Shown here piece after piece: positions 39,968-48,686 of a DNA stretch of 64,000 bases. Source of the stretch: JACKCB01 sp964452775 (GTDB taxonomy: Bacteria > Chloroflexota > Anaerolineae > Promineifilales > Promineifilaceae); assembly GCA_964452775.1 (NCBI GenBank), contig CAYVQP010000006.1:1-64000 (forward strand). Direction: 5' to 3'. The first letter of the stretch is position 1. Each line of letters opens with the position of its first letter. The notes beneath the pieces were generated by a model, which was given only the letters and a program-made list of their open reading frames with translations, made no database searches and was not told the DNA's origin. The position numbers and the translations under genes were made by a program.

Positions 39968-41257
39968 TTAGCGCACGACGCTGACAGATGGGTTCGGATC
40001 GCATACGGTTTCGCACTGTCCCTGCGCATTGCACTGGATGTGCGAGGTGCGGTTGGTAACGTAAGCAAGGTTGCGCGTTGCGTCTACCGCCACGTTGAAG
40101 GGTTCAGCGCCGCCGTCAATCACGCCCTTGTACGTGAGGAGGTCGAAAATGCTGATGGTATTACTACCCCGGTTAGAGACATAGGCGCGACCGGTTAGAG
40201 GATTGACATCCACCGACCAGGGATTGTCTCCGACCGTTACCCGACCGGCTATGCCTGTCCCTTGGATGATTGAGACGGCATCATCCTCGGGAAGCGTGAT
40301 GTAGGCCAGGCCATAGTTGGGGTTGACGGCGACATCCTGTGAGCGAACGCCGGTCTTGAAGGAGGTCACGAACTGGCTGTCTTTCATGATACTGATGTTA
40401 TCGGGATAGGTGGCATTGGGCGCCGAGTGGGCCGCATACAAGTAGCCGGTGTTAGGATCGATGGCAAGTTCCTGCACACCCCAGCCGGCCTGCACCTCGC
40501 CGACGACATTCATGCCGTCAATGGTGAACACCTTGCCCAGCTCCAGGTTGGCCACGTAAAGCAGGCCGGTGTTGGGGTCTACCACCATGCCCTGCAGCCA
40601 GCCGGAGGCCAGGTTGATGTAGCCTTTGAATTCATAGGTCGTGCTGTCGTAGACGGTTAGCCTGCTGAACAGGTCATTGGCATACAGCAGGCCGTTAACC
40701 TGGTTGAAGATGACGTCATATGCCTCGCCATAAGTGGGCAGAGTCATGAACAGGTTGCTCAAATCGAACAGGCTAATCGTGGTTTCGCGAAGCGAGACCA
40801 GCGCGGCGCGAGTGGTGTTGGGATCGACGCCAACGCGTGAAGGCCATTCGCCCACCGGCATTGTGTCAATGTGGTTAAGTTCCTGGATGATGCTGGCTGT
40901 GTTGTTGCCATTGTTGGTGATGTAGGCGTATCCGCTGATCGGATTCACCTCCACATCGTTGGGGCAGTAGGCCTCCGGCAAGGGCACCTCGCCGATCACC
41001 GTGGGCGGCAGCACCACTACCGGCGTGGAAGTCGGAGTGGGCGTTACGGTGGGATCAAGCCGGGCGATGGGCAAGAACACCGGCGTCTCAATACCGTCAG
41101 AAGCAAAGGAACGCGTGGTGAGCGAAATGCCGGCGAAAGCAACCAGCAGCGACGCAACCACTACCAGCAAGGCAAGGAGAAGTAGTCTGGCGGGACGACT
41201 GTTCGGCGTTTGCGATTGAGGGGGCCGTCCACTCTCTGCAGACGTTTCTTGTTTCAT
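39968..41257 (-). CDS. Surface YVTN-type beta-propeller protein
   Basis: 429 residues from ATG 41257. A membrane anchor or signal (about 24-48) is followed by a TP-rich linker (TVTPTPTSTP, about 70-80) and seven or so repeats of the form NPxxGxxYVTN (NPISGYAYITNNGNN, DPNTGLLYVANLE, NPLTGRAYVSNRG). It folds as a beta-propeller and is displayed outside. VFLPIARLDP before the linker recalls the FLP end of the gene at 15245. AGGAGG lies 15 nt before this ATG, farther than usual. It interrupts the plus-strand glycan cluster on the opposite strand. Confidence 0.85.
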   Translation of the reverse strand: MKQETSAESGRPPQSQTPNSRPARLLLLALLVVVASLLVAFAGISLTTRSFASDGIETPVFLPIARLDPTVTPTPTSTPVVVLPPTVIGEVPLPEAYCPNDVEVNPISGYAYITNNGNNTASIIQELNHIDTMPVGEWPSRVGVDPNTTRAALVSLRETTISLFDLSNLFMTLPTYGEAYDVIFNQVNGLLYANDLFSRLTVYDSTTYEFKGYINLASGWLQGMVVDPNTGLLYVANLELGKVFTIDGMNVVGEVQAGWGVQELAIDPNTGYLYAAHSAPNATYPDNISIMKDSQFVTSFKTGVRSQDVAVNPNYGLAYITLPEDDAVSIIQGTGIAGRVTVGDNPWSVDVNPLTGRAYVSNRGSNTISIFDLLTYKGVIDGGAEPFNVAVDATRNLAYVTNRTSHIQCNAQGQCETVCDPNPSVSVVR

Positions 41258-41407
41258 ATGTGGTGGGTAATTCCTCCTAGTAGATAGATAGTAATCGGGC
41301 ACATCTTGAGCTATCTACGCCGGCCCTATGAAGCCGATCAGTAGATGCGGCGCGAATACTATCAATATGCCACATGCGCGTCAAATGCTGTTGCGGAGCG
41401 CCCGCTT

Positions 41408-41416
41408 TGCTAGAAT
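41408..41416 (+). promoter_or_regulatory. Extended -10 box 6 nt before the next gene (leaderless candidate)
   Basis: TGC-TAGAAT with the -10 at 41411-41416; the ATG at 41423 follows after 6 nt. Initiation at the expected distance would fall on the start codon. GAGG is present but only 1 nt from the ATG, too close for normal use. Confidence 0.55.
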
Positions 41417-41422
41417 TGAGGC

Positions 41423-43795
41423 ATGGATGGCGGTCAACAGAGCCGGTATGAGAAGCGAACCGGATCGCTTCAGTTAATCGTTCCTGCCTGGTCGCTGGTA
41501 GTAGCCTGCTTCCTCTTGCTGCTGTTCTTTGCTCGTCTGAGCAGCGCCACCGCCTACAGCAGCGCGACATTTGACGAACCATTGCACCTCTTCGGCAGCG
41601 CCATGTACTGGCAGTTGGCGCGCCTTTGGCCGGCTATCGAGAACCCGCTGTTGATCCACGCACTAGTCGGACTTCCCCAGCGACTACTCTTCGACCCGAC
41701 TCTGCCGCTGGATCACCCCTTCTGGGGACAGGGCTTCGCCACCCTGGCGCTGAGCAGCTCTTTTTTGTGGGAGAGCAATGCCAGCGGCCTGCAAATGCTC
41801 TGGTCGGGCCGGCTGCTTGTGATCGGGATGTCGCTTCTCACCGGCGCACTGCTGTACGCCTGGAGCCGGCGCGCAGCGGGAGCGACGTTGCCGGCGCTGG
41901 CAGTCCTCTTCCTGTTCACCTTTGACCCTAATGTGCTCGCGCATGGAAGCCTGGTCACAACCGACATGGGCGTCACCCTGTTTGTCTGTCTGGCGGTCTT
42001 CCTTTTCTGGCGATACTGGCTCCAGCCCGGCCGGCTGCTCTTCCTGGCATCAGGCATCGCCCTGGGACTCGCCGTGAGCAGCAAGTTCTCCGGCGCGGCG
42101 CTGATTGTCGCTCTGGTCCCGACAGCCTTATACCTGGGCCGGCGACGGTCTGGGAGGCGGGGCCTGCTGCTCGCCGCGCTCGAGATTGCCGGCTGGCTCT
42201 CACTAGCGGCGCTGGTGTTGCTGGTAGTCGAACGATTTGACCTCTCCCTCTTGGCGGCTAATTTGCAGGCGGTGCGCGGAGCAGGACAGTTCGGACACCG
42301 CACGTTCCTTTTGGGAGAGATCAACCAGGGCGGCTGGTGGTATTATTTTCCGGTCGTGTTCCTGGCGAAGACGCCGTTGCCCACGCTATTGCTTATCGCT
42401 CTCGCCCTCTTCGTTCCACTTTGGCGGCGGCGCATAGATTGGCAGCAGGGCTGGCCTTTGCTGGTAGCGGCGATCTGGATCGGGACGGCCATGGCCGGCC
42501 GGATCAACGTGGGCTACCGGCATTTGCTGCCCGTGTTGCCCTTGCTCTTTCTGCAAGTGGGCTGGCTCCTGCGACCGGGATATCTGCAAGGACGCTGGCT
42601 GTCCCGTGTCTGCGCCGTCTCCTTCGCGGCCCTGGCGGTCGCCAGCCTGCTGGCGCACCCGCATTACCTGGCCTACTTCAACGCCCTGGCCGGCGGACCG
42701 GTGGGCGGTCAGCGTATCGCCCTGGATTCAAACCTTGATTGGGGCCAGGACCTGGCGGCCTTGGGCGACTACGTGCGGGCCAACGACATCCCTGTCATCA
42801 ATACCGCCCTGTTTTCGACGACCCCGCCGGCCGTTTACGGCATCCCGGCCGTCCAGCTGCCCGCCTGGCCCGACTCTGAGGATGCCTCCGCGATGGCCGG
42901 CTTCTATCCACCGCGCCCCGCCGCCGGCCTGTACGCGATCAGCGCCACCCATCTGCAAGGCCTTTACCTGGAGGATACGGAAAGGTTTGCCTACTTTCGC
43001 CGGCAAGCGCCGATTGCGCGCATCGGCAGCTCTATTTTCGTCTACCAGGTGTCTCCCGACAGCCAACGCGCGGCCCTCGCTTTGTCTGGGATTGAGCTGC
43101 CGAACATACCGCTTTCGAATTACGACGCGACTGTTGGCACAAACTACCTGACTTTGCGCCGGTATGACGCTCGCCACAGCTTGATTTGGGCGCGGGAGGA
43201 GGCGACCTGGGCGGCTGTTGAGCAGGCAACCGCGCCGGAGTCCCCGCTGCTGCAGCAACTCTATCCGCCGGCCGCGGAATCAGGAGTGGTAAAGGATGGC
43301 GACCGCCGGATGACCTTCTATCGCTGGCGGGAATCGCCTTTCTCCGAGTTGGAGTTGCAGATGCCAACGACGGACGGGGTAGAGTTCTCCGCCCCACCGC
43401 AGGGCGGCGCGTTGGCCCTGCCGGCGCTGGAGTTCGCCGGGCACACGCCCTTGCCGGCGCAGCTCTTGCCCGGCGCAAGCATGGAGCTGCTCACTATTTG
43501 GCGCATACTCTCGACGCCACCGCGCCCGTTTTCGCTGTATCTGCACCTGCTGAATGAGTCCGGCGAAATCGTCGCCCAGCATGATGGGTGGGGAGTGGAG
43601 CTGGACGGTCTTTCGTTTGCCGATGAGGTCGGACAACTCCACGAGCTGGCGCTGCCGGAGGACCTACCGCCCGGCGACTACACGCTCAGACTGGGCGTAT
43701 ACGAAACCGCGACCGGCGAGCGCTTCATGTTGGGATCGCCGGGCAGCGGCATAGATGGACTGACCCTGAGCCGCTTTACGGTGGAGGCCCCATAG
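41423..43795 (+). CDS. GT39-like membrane glycosyltransferase with C-terminal beta-sandwich
   Basis: 790 residues with about 11 membrane helices (about 20-420). The first outer loop has ATFDEPLHLFG, the DE motif of PMT/ArnT-type enzymes, and HGSLVTTDMGVTLF lies in the next conserved loop. SNLDWGQDLAALGDYV near 433 is typical of this subgroup. The outer C-terminal part ends in a beta-sandwich (LYLHLLNE, LPPGDYTLRLGVYE) related to those at 33283, 37205 and 46914. Likely moves a sugar from a polyprenyl carrier to a surface acceptor. Confidence 0.82.
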   Translation: MDGGQQSRYEKRTGSLQLIVPAWSLVVACFLLLLFFARLSSATAYSSATFDEPLHLFGSAMYWQLARLWPAIENPLLIHALVGLPQRLLFDPTLPLDHPFWGQGFATLALSSSFLWESNASGLQMLWSGRLLVIGMSLLTGALLYAWSRRAAGATLPALAVLFLFTFDPNVLAHGSLVTTDMGVTLFVCLAVFLFWRYWLQPGRLLFLASGIALGLAVSSKFSGAALIVALVPTALYLGRRRSGRRGLLLAALEIAGWLSLAALVLLVVERFDLSLLAANLQAVRGAGQFGHRTFLLGEINQGGWWYYFPVVFLAKTPLPTLLLIALALFVPLWRRRIDWQQGWPLLVAAIWIGTAMAGRINVGYRHLLPVLPLLFLQVGWLLRPGYLQGRWLSRVCAVSFAALAVASLLAHPHYLAYFNALAGGPVGGQRIALDSNLDWGQDLAALGDYVRANDIPVINTALFSTTPPAVYGIPAVQLPAWPDSEDASAMAGFYPPRPAAGLYAISATHLQGLYLEDTERFAYFRRQAPIARIGSSIFVYQVSPDSQRAALALSGIELPNIPLSNYDATVGTNYLTLRRYDARHSLIWAREEATWAAVEQATAPESPLLQQLYPPAAESGVVKDGDRRMTFYRWRESPFSELELQMPTTDGVEFSAPPQGGALALPALEFAGHTPLPAQLLPGASMELLTIWRILSTPPRPFSLYLHLLNESGEIVAQHDGWGVELDGLSFADEVGQLHELALPEDLPPGDYTLRLGVYETATGERFMLGSPGSGIDGLTLSRFTVEAP

Positions 43796-43814
43796 CCATT
43801 CGGCGCGGGCGAGG

Positions 43815-43844
43815 TTGCACTCCCGGATTATTCAAGGTTATCAT
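43815..43844 (+). promoter_or_regulatory. Promoter of the GT2/methyltransferase genes (short leader)
   Basis: -35 TTGCAC (43815-43820), 18-nt spacer, -10 TATCAT (43839-43844), then 8 nt to the ATG at 43853. No Shine-Dalgarno is visible, so the mRNA is probably leaderless. Confidence 0.6.
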
Positions 43845-43852
43845 CACCGGCG

Positions 43853-44599
43853 ATGAGTAAAGTGATCGTGGTCATGCCGGCTTACAATGCCGCCGAAACC
43901 CTGGTAGACACCTATCAGCGCATCCCGGCCGAGCATGTGGACCAGGTGATTCTGGTGGATGACGGCAGCATGGACGACACGGCCAGCATCGCCAGCCAAC
44001 TGGACCTCGACTTGATCGTGCATCCGCACAATGCGGGCTATGGCGCCAACCAGAAGACCTGCTACATGGAAGCGCTGCGCCTGGGGGCGGAGATCGTGAT
44101 CATGCTTCATCCTGACGGGCAGTATGATCCCCAAATCATCCCAGAGATGATCGCCGCCATTCAGGCCGGTAAGGGTGACTTTGTGCTGGGCTCCCGTTTC
44201 ATTCCACCCCGGAGCGCGCTGGAAGGTGGGATGCCGCGGTACAAGTATCTCTCCAATCGCTTCCTCACCGGCGTGGAAAACCTGGTCATGGGCACAAGCT
44301 TGTCCGAGTGTCACACCGGCTACCGGGCCTATAGCCGGCGATTGCTGCTCACCGTGCCCTTCCTGCGCAACTCCAATGACTTTGTCTTTGACACCGAGAT
44401 GATCTTCCAGGCGCACTGTTTTGGCTTTCGCTTCGCCGAGGTGCCGGTCAGCACCCGCTATTTCAACGAGGCCTCCTCCATCAGCTTCAGCGGCAGCGTG
44501 AAATACGGCCTGCAAACGTTGGGCGTGGCTGCGCGCTACCTCATCCATCGCCTGGGACTGCGCCGGATTGATGTCTTTGAGCCGGCGCGCCGGAGCTGA
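43853..44599 (+). CDS. GT2 glycosyltransferase, polyprenyl-phosphate sugar synthase type
   Basis: 248 residues, GT-A fold. VIVVMPAYNAAETL at the start, VDDGSMDDT (about 42-50), HPDGQYDPQ carrying the metal-binding DxD-like pair (about 86-94), and GSRF with HTGYRAYSR near 155-165 place it with dolichol/polyprenyl-phosphate mannosyl- and glucosyltransferases. No membrane helix is evident, as in DPM1. It would make the lipid-linked sugar that the neighbouring GT-C enzymes use. Confidence 0.9.
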   Translation: MSKVIVVMPAYNAAETLVDTYQRIPAEHVDQVILVDDGSMDDTASIASQLDLDLIVHPHNAGYGANQKTCYMEALRLGAEIVIMLHPDGQYDPQIIPEMIAAIQAGKGDFVLGSRFIPPRSALEGGMPRYKYLSNRFLTGVENLVMGTSLSECHTGYRAYSRRLLLTVPFLRNSNDFVFDTEMIFQAHCFGFRFAEVPVSTRYFNEASSISFSGSVKYGLQTLGVAARYLIHRLGLRRIDVFEPARRS

Positions 44600-44610
44600 C
44601 TGACCCGCTG

Positions 44611-45399
44611 ATGGATTACCGCAAGCCGGTCGTATTCGGCGACAACTGGTCAGAAAGTCGCTATCGCGTGCTACCCTATTTCGCGGTTGAGAAAGCGATC
44701 ATCATGGGGCCGGGGGTAGAGCGTATCCTGGACGTGGGTTGCGCGGCCGGCTGGAACATGAGCCGCTTTGTACAATACGGTCGCCGGCCCATCGGACTGG
44801 ACGTTGCTCCGGAACGGGTCAAGCATGCGTTGCGGCACGGGCCGGCCCTGGTCGGCAGCGGACTACAACTTCCGTTCGCAGACGGCTCATTGGATCTGAT
44901 CTATATTCAGCACGTCTTGCATCACATTGGCGATGTGGGCCGGGCGCTGGCCGAGGTGCGGCGCTGCTTGCGGCCCGGCGGTACGCTATTTCTAGTTGAA
45001 ACTGTGGAGGACAATCCCATCATCCACCTGGGACGCCGGCTTTACCCCAGCTGGTTGGGAGACGAAGTGAACGCTCGCTTTACCTTTGCCGGCTTGCAAG
45101 AGCAAATGTCTGCGAGCGGCTTTCGCCTGCAGGTCGCCGAGCAGTATAGCGTCCTGTTCTGGCTGTGGGAGATAGCGCCGGATCAGGCGCCGGTGATGGA
45201 GAACTTCACTCCCCTCTTTGTCCGGATAGAGCGTGCATTGGTCAAGCGCCTGCGCCGGTATAGCGCTCACTGCTTCCTCGTCGCTCAGACCGTCGAAGCG
45301 AGCGATCCCGGCCGGCACAACGATTGGATAGAGCGGGACGCTCTTCGAGACTCCGGGGCTGTGGCCGGCATACCAGAATTGGAAACAGGACCGGCATGA
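44611..45399 (+). CDS. Class I SAM-dependent methyltransferase
   Basis: 262 residues. Motif I ILDVGCAAGWNMSRF (about 39-53), GLDVAPERV after strand 2, LIYIQHVLHHIGDV and LRPGGTLFLVE are clear Methyltransf_11 traits. It lies 11 nt behind the GT2 gene and overlaps the next gene by 4 nt (ATGA), so it belongs to the same operon. It may methylate a sugar or lipid carrier intermediate. Confidence 0.87.
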   Translation: MDYRKPVVFGDNWSESRYRVLPYFAVEKAIIMGPGVERILDVGCAAGWNMSRFVQYGRRPIGLDVAPERVKHALRHGPALVGSGLQLPFADGSLDLIYIQHVLHHIGDVGRALAEVRRCLRPGGTLFLVETVEDNPIIHLGRRLYPSWLGDEVNARFTFAGLQEQMSASGFRLQVAEQYSVLFWLWEIAPDQAPVMENFTPLFVRIERALVKRLRRYSAHCFLVAQTVEASDPGRHNDWIERDALRDSGAVAGIPELETGPA

Positions 45400-46874
45400 T
45401 CGCCCGCCTGAAGTCAGTCAATCGCGAGTGGTGGCTGATTGCCCTGCTCTGCCTGATCATGCTGGTGAAGGGGGTGCTATGGAGTCTGGCTTTTCCCCTC
45501 TGGCAGGGGCCGGATGAGGACGACCATTACGCGGTGATCCAGTTTATCGCGGAGAGCGGCCGGCTGCCGGACGAGGCGGATGTCTGGCTGCCGGATGAGG
45601 TGACGCTGTCGCGCGAACTGGCTGATGTGGGCCGGCTGCCATATGCGCCGGAACAGCGGCAGGCGTTTAGCGATACGCCGCTGGGGCCGGGCGAAGCCGC
45701 CTTCGCCGAGTTGCCGGCGGCGTTGCGCAGCAGCACCGATATGCAAGGCGTGGGCAAGTTGATGCACGCCACGCCGCTTTACTATGTGCTGGCAGCCGGC
45801 GTGTACCGGCTCTTCGATGGCGGCGACCTGTTGCACCGGGCGCAGGTGCAGCGCATCTTTGCGGTGATCGTCGGCGCGCCGATTGTGCTGGTCGCCTATC
45901 TCATTTGCCGGCTTCTTTTCCCCGGAAACACCGCAATGCGCCTGACCGTACCTGCTCTGGTCGCCTTTCACCCCTTGATCAGCGAAATAGTGGCGGTGGT
46001 CAGCGTGGACGGCTTGCTCATTGTATGCTACTCGCTGCTCATCTGGCTCTCGCTGCTCATCTTCCGTGACGGGCTGGATTGGCGCTACGGCTTGGCGACG
46101 GGCGCGGTGTTCGCCGCCGGCATGTTGACCAAACCGACGCTCAGCGGGATTGCGCCGCTCATTGGTCTATTAGTGGCTTACGATTGGTGGCGCGGCAAGG
46201 GGCGGCGCCGGCAGATAGTTGGCTCAGCCGTGCTCATGGGGGTAGTGATTGTTTTGCCCCTGGGCTGGTGGATGCAGCGCAGTTGGCGACTGAGCGGCGA
46301 TCTGCTCTATTTCAATCCGGTGGTGGAGGGTCACCGCATCGTCCAACAACCATTCTATGATTACGGCGTCTGGCAGCACTTCCTGGACTACTACCAGTCG
46401 GTGTGGGGCGGCATTTTCGTCAGCTGGTGGGCGCATTTTGGCTGGCTGGATACTGCCTTGCCGCCCTGGACCTATGATGTGTTGCGCCTACTGACGTTGC
46501 TCGCCATGGCCGGCCTGGTTTTCTTGCTCGTTCGTCGCCGGCGTTCGCTGCCCGGCTGGGAGGATTGGCGCGCCGGTCGCCGGTCGCCGCCGTTGCTCGT
46601 CTGGCTCTTTCTGGCGGCGGTGCTCCTGCTGCCCATCGTGCTGCTGCAGTTCTATGACCTGACCTTCTGGTGGGAGTATGGGTTGGGGCGTGGTTTGCAG
46701 GGGCGCTACTGGCTTGGCACAGTCGTGCCGATGCTGGCCTTCTTTGCGCTAGGGTTGTTGGCATGGTTGCCGCAACGCTGGCTGCCGGCGGGTCACAACG
46801 CCTTGCGGGTTGGCATCGTATTGCTTAACTTAGTCAGCCTGCTCGGCTACATCGTGCCGCGTTATTATCTGTAG
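45396..46874 (+). CDS. GT-C-like (DUF2142-type) membrane protein
   Basis: 492 residues from ATG 45396, which overlaps the previous stop as ATGA; a longer upstream frame only shadows the methyltransferase gene. About 10-11 helices. The first outer loop carries WQGPDEDDHYAVIQFI, the same acidic PDE motif as the gene at 33283, and HATPLYYVLAAGVYRL. It lacks the outer beta-sandwich domain. The next gene, with soluble beta domains, may supply it. Confidence 0.82.
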   Translation: MIARLKSVNREWWLIALLCLIMLVKGVLWSLAFPLWQGPDEDDHYAVIQFIAESGRLPDEADVWLPDEVTLSRELADVGRLPYAPEQRQAFSDTPLGPGEAAFAELPAALRSSTDMQGVGKLMHATPLYYVLAAGVYRLFDGGDLLHRAQVQRIFAVIVGAPIVLVAYLICRLLFPGNTAMRLTVPALVAFHPLISEIVAVVSVDGLLIVCYSLLIWLSLLIFRDGLDWRYGLATGAVFAAGMLTKPTLSGIAPLIGLLVAYDWWRGKGRRRQIVGSAVLMGVVIVLPLGWWMQRSWRLSGDLLYFNPVVEGHRIVQQPFYDYGVWQHFLDYYQSVWGGIFVSWWAHFGWLDTALPPWTYDVLRLLTLLAMAGLVFLLVRRRRSLPGWEDWRAGRRSPPLLVWLFLAAVLLLPIVLLQFYDLTFWWEYGLGRGLQGRYWLGTVVPMLAFFALGLLAWLPQRWLPAGHNALRVGIVLLNLVSLLGYIVPRYYL

Positions 46875-46913
46875 GGTCAGCTGCCTTCCTGCGATGATCA
46901 GCCTCGATACGCC

Positions 46914-48686
46914 ATGAAAAAGCCGGTCCTCGCCCTGACAACGCTGCTGGCGGCTCTCTTGTTGCTGATATCGCTGGGTTGGTGGCGGGGCAGCAGCGCC
47001 GGCGCGCAGGTGCAGGTGCCCATGTTCTACGACGCCCACTACCTGTTTCCGCGCCCCTGGACGCAGGAACAGGCCGCCCCCGGCATCCCTGCGCCCGCCT
47101 CCGCTTCTGTGCTCTACGGCCCAAATCAGGTGTCCCAAGCGTTTATCCCCGGTGCGGCCCGGCTGGCGATGATCGAGCTGTGGCTGGCAGGGCCGGGCGG
47201 CGAACCTGTCGTGATATCGCTGACTGCGCCGGACGGCACAACCTACTCGACAGAACTCATGCTGGATGCGCCGGAAGGGCGTTACTACAGCCTTTCGTTT
47301 CCGGCCCAGCTGGACAGCGCCGGTGAGCGTTACGTAGTGACCCTCTCGGCCCCCGAGGCGACGATGAGCCGGCCGGTGACGGTGCATACGGTGGGCGGCG
47401 ACAGTCTGGGGGCGGCGGTTGAGATTAATGAGTATTCGCGGCCGGGAAACCTGGACCTGCGCACGTATTCCCAGGGAAGCGCGCCGGGAGGGTGGTGGCT
47501 GAGCGCGTTGGGCGAGCAGTTTCTGCCGGCGCTCTTTCGTCTGCGGCTGCAGCAATACAAGCCGGCTCCGTTCAAGGGCGAGCTATTTGCCGGCTTGCTG
47601 CTGGTCATGGTAGGCATGACTGCAGTCTACCTGGTGCTGGCCCGGCCCGACGCGCAACGGTTGGCGACGGCATCCGCCTGGGCGATTGTCCTGGTCCTTG
47701 GCGCGTTTCTCGCCTGGGAAGTTGCCACGGGACAGGTGAAACTGCCGCTATTGACCCGGCCGGCAGAATTGCAAGCCGGCGCGCAGATGGTGAGCGAAGG
47801 GGGGAACGGCGGCAGTGAGCGGCTGGTAAATGACCTCCTGTCAACCCTGTGGACGGCGCAACGGCTGCCGGAGGAACGCTTCTTCAGCCTGGAATCGGTG
47901 ATGGACGAGGCGGCGGGCGCGAGCATCGGGGCGGTGCGTGCGCCCGGCAATTCGGCGATCCGCTACCCGATGGTCGTTCCGCCGGCGGCAAGCGTAGTTG
48001 CCGGAGCCGAGGTCGAAGGCGAAGGAGAAGGAGAAGTATCCCTTCGCATAGTCATTGAGGATGACGGGGAGAAGCATGAGGTTGCTGTCCAGCGCCTGCA
48101 AGAGGGCGACCAGCCGGCCTGGTTCAACGTGTCCCTGGCGGAGTGGGCCGGGCGGGATGTCTTCCTGACCTTGGAGGCTGAAGCGCTGCAAGGAGAGTCG
48201 GAGGTGCGATGGTTGCGGCCGCAGATTGTGGCCGATCATGCGGCGTGGTTGCTGGATGATTTGCCGGTCGCAGCAAAGCCGCAGCCATATCGTTTCGGCG
48301 AGCAGGTGCAGCTATTGGGCTACGAAATTACTCCTGCCGATCCTGCGCCTGGGCAGCCGGCAACGGTGACGCTGTACTGGCAGGTCGGGGCCACGGTTGA
48401 CGCGAACGCTAAGGTATTTGTGCACATCCTCAGCGCGACCGGCGACATCCTGGCCCAACATGACGCCTTCCCGGTTCAGAATACGTACCCAATATCCTCC
48501 TGGCAGCCCGGCGTGATTGTGGCAGATGCGCACCAGCTGGTCTGGCCGGATGGCGCGGACGTGGGTGCTATTGCCGTTGGTCTGTACGACCCGGACACGT
48601 TAGAGCGTTGGCCGGCGTGGATTGCCGGAGACAGGCAGCCGGATGACCGGATAGTTATTCCGCTGACCCCTCAGGAAGCGCCATGA
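46914..48686 (+). CDS. Membrane-anchored beta-sandwich protein of the glycan cluster
   Basis: 590 residues. An N-terminal signal or anchor (about 5-23) is followed by a beta-rich outer region (ISLTAPDGTTYSTEL), two membrane helices (about 225-270), another beta-rich region (about 290-450) and a C-terminal beta-sandwich with LLGYEITPADP, VTLYWQ, VFVHILS and GLYDPDTLERW. It has no GT motif of its own. The final domain is the one shared with three glycosyltransferases nearby, so it may act as their accessory subunit. It overlaps the flippase gene by 4 nt. Confidence 0.7.
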   Translation: MKKPVLALTTLLAALLLLISLGWWRGSSAGAQVQVPMFYDAHYLFPRPWTQEQAAPGIPAPASASVLYGPNQVSQAFIPGAARLAMIELWLAGPGGEPVVISLTAPDGTTYSTELMLDAPEGRYYSLSFPAQLDSAGERYVVTLSAPEATMSRPVTVHTVGGDSLGAAVEINEYSRPGNLDLRTYSQGSAPGGWWLSALGEQFLPALFRLRLQQYKPAPFKGELFAGLLLVMVGMTAVYLVLARPDAQRLATASAWAIVLVLGAFLAWEVATGQVKLPLLTRPAELQAGAQMVSEGGNGGSERLVNDLLSTLWTAQRLPEERFFSLESVMDEAAGASIGAVRAPGNSAIRYPMVVPPAASVVAGAEVEGEGEGEVSLRIVIEDDGEKHEVAVQRLQEGDQPAWFNVSLAEWAGRDVFLTLEAEALQGESEVRWLRPQIVADHAAWLLDDLPVAAKPQPYRFGEQVQLLGYEITPADPAPGQPATVTLYWQVGATVDANAKVFVHILSATGDILAQHDAFPVQNTYPISSWQPGVIVADAHQLVWPDGADVGAIAVGLYDPDTLERWPAWIAGDRQPDDRIVIPLTPQEAP

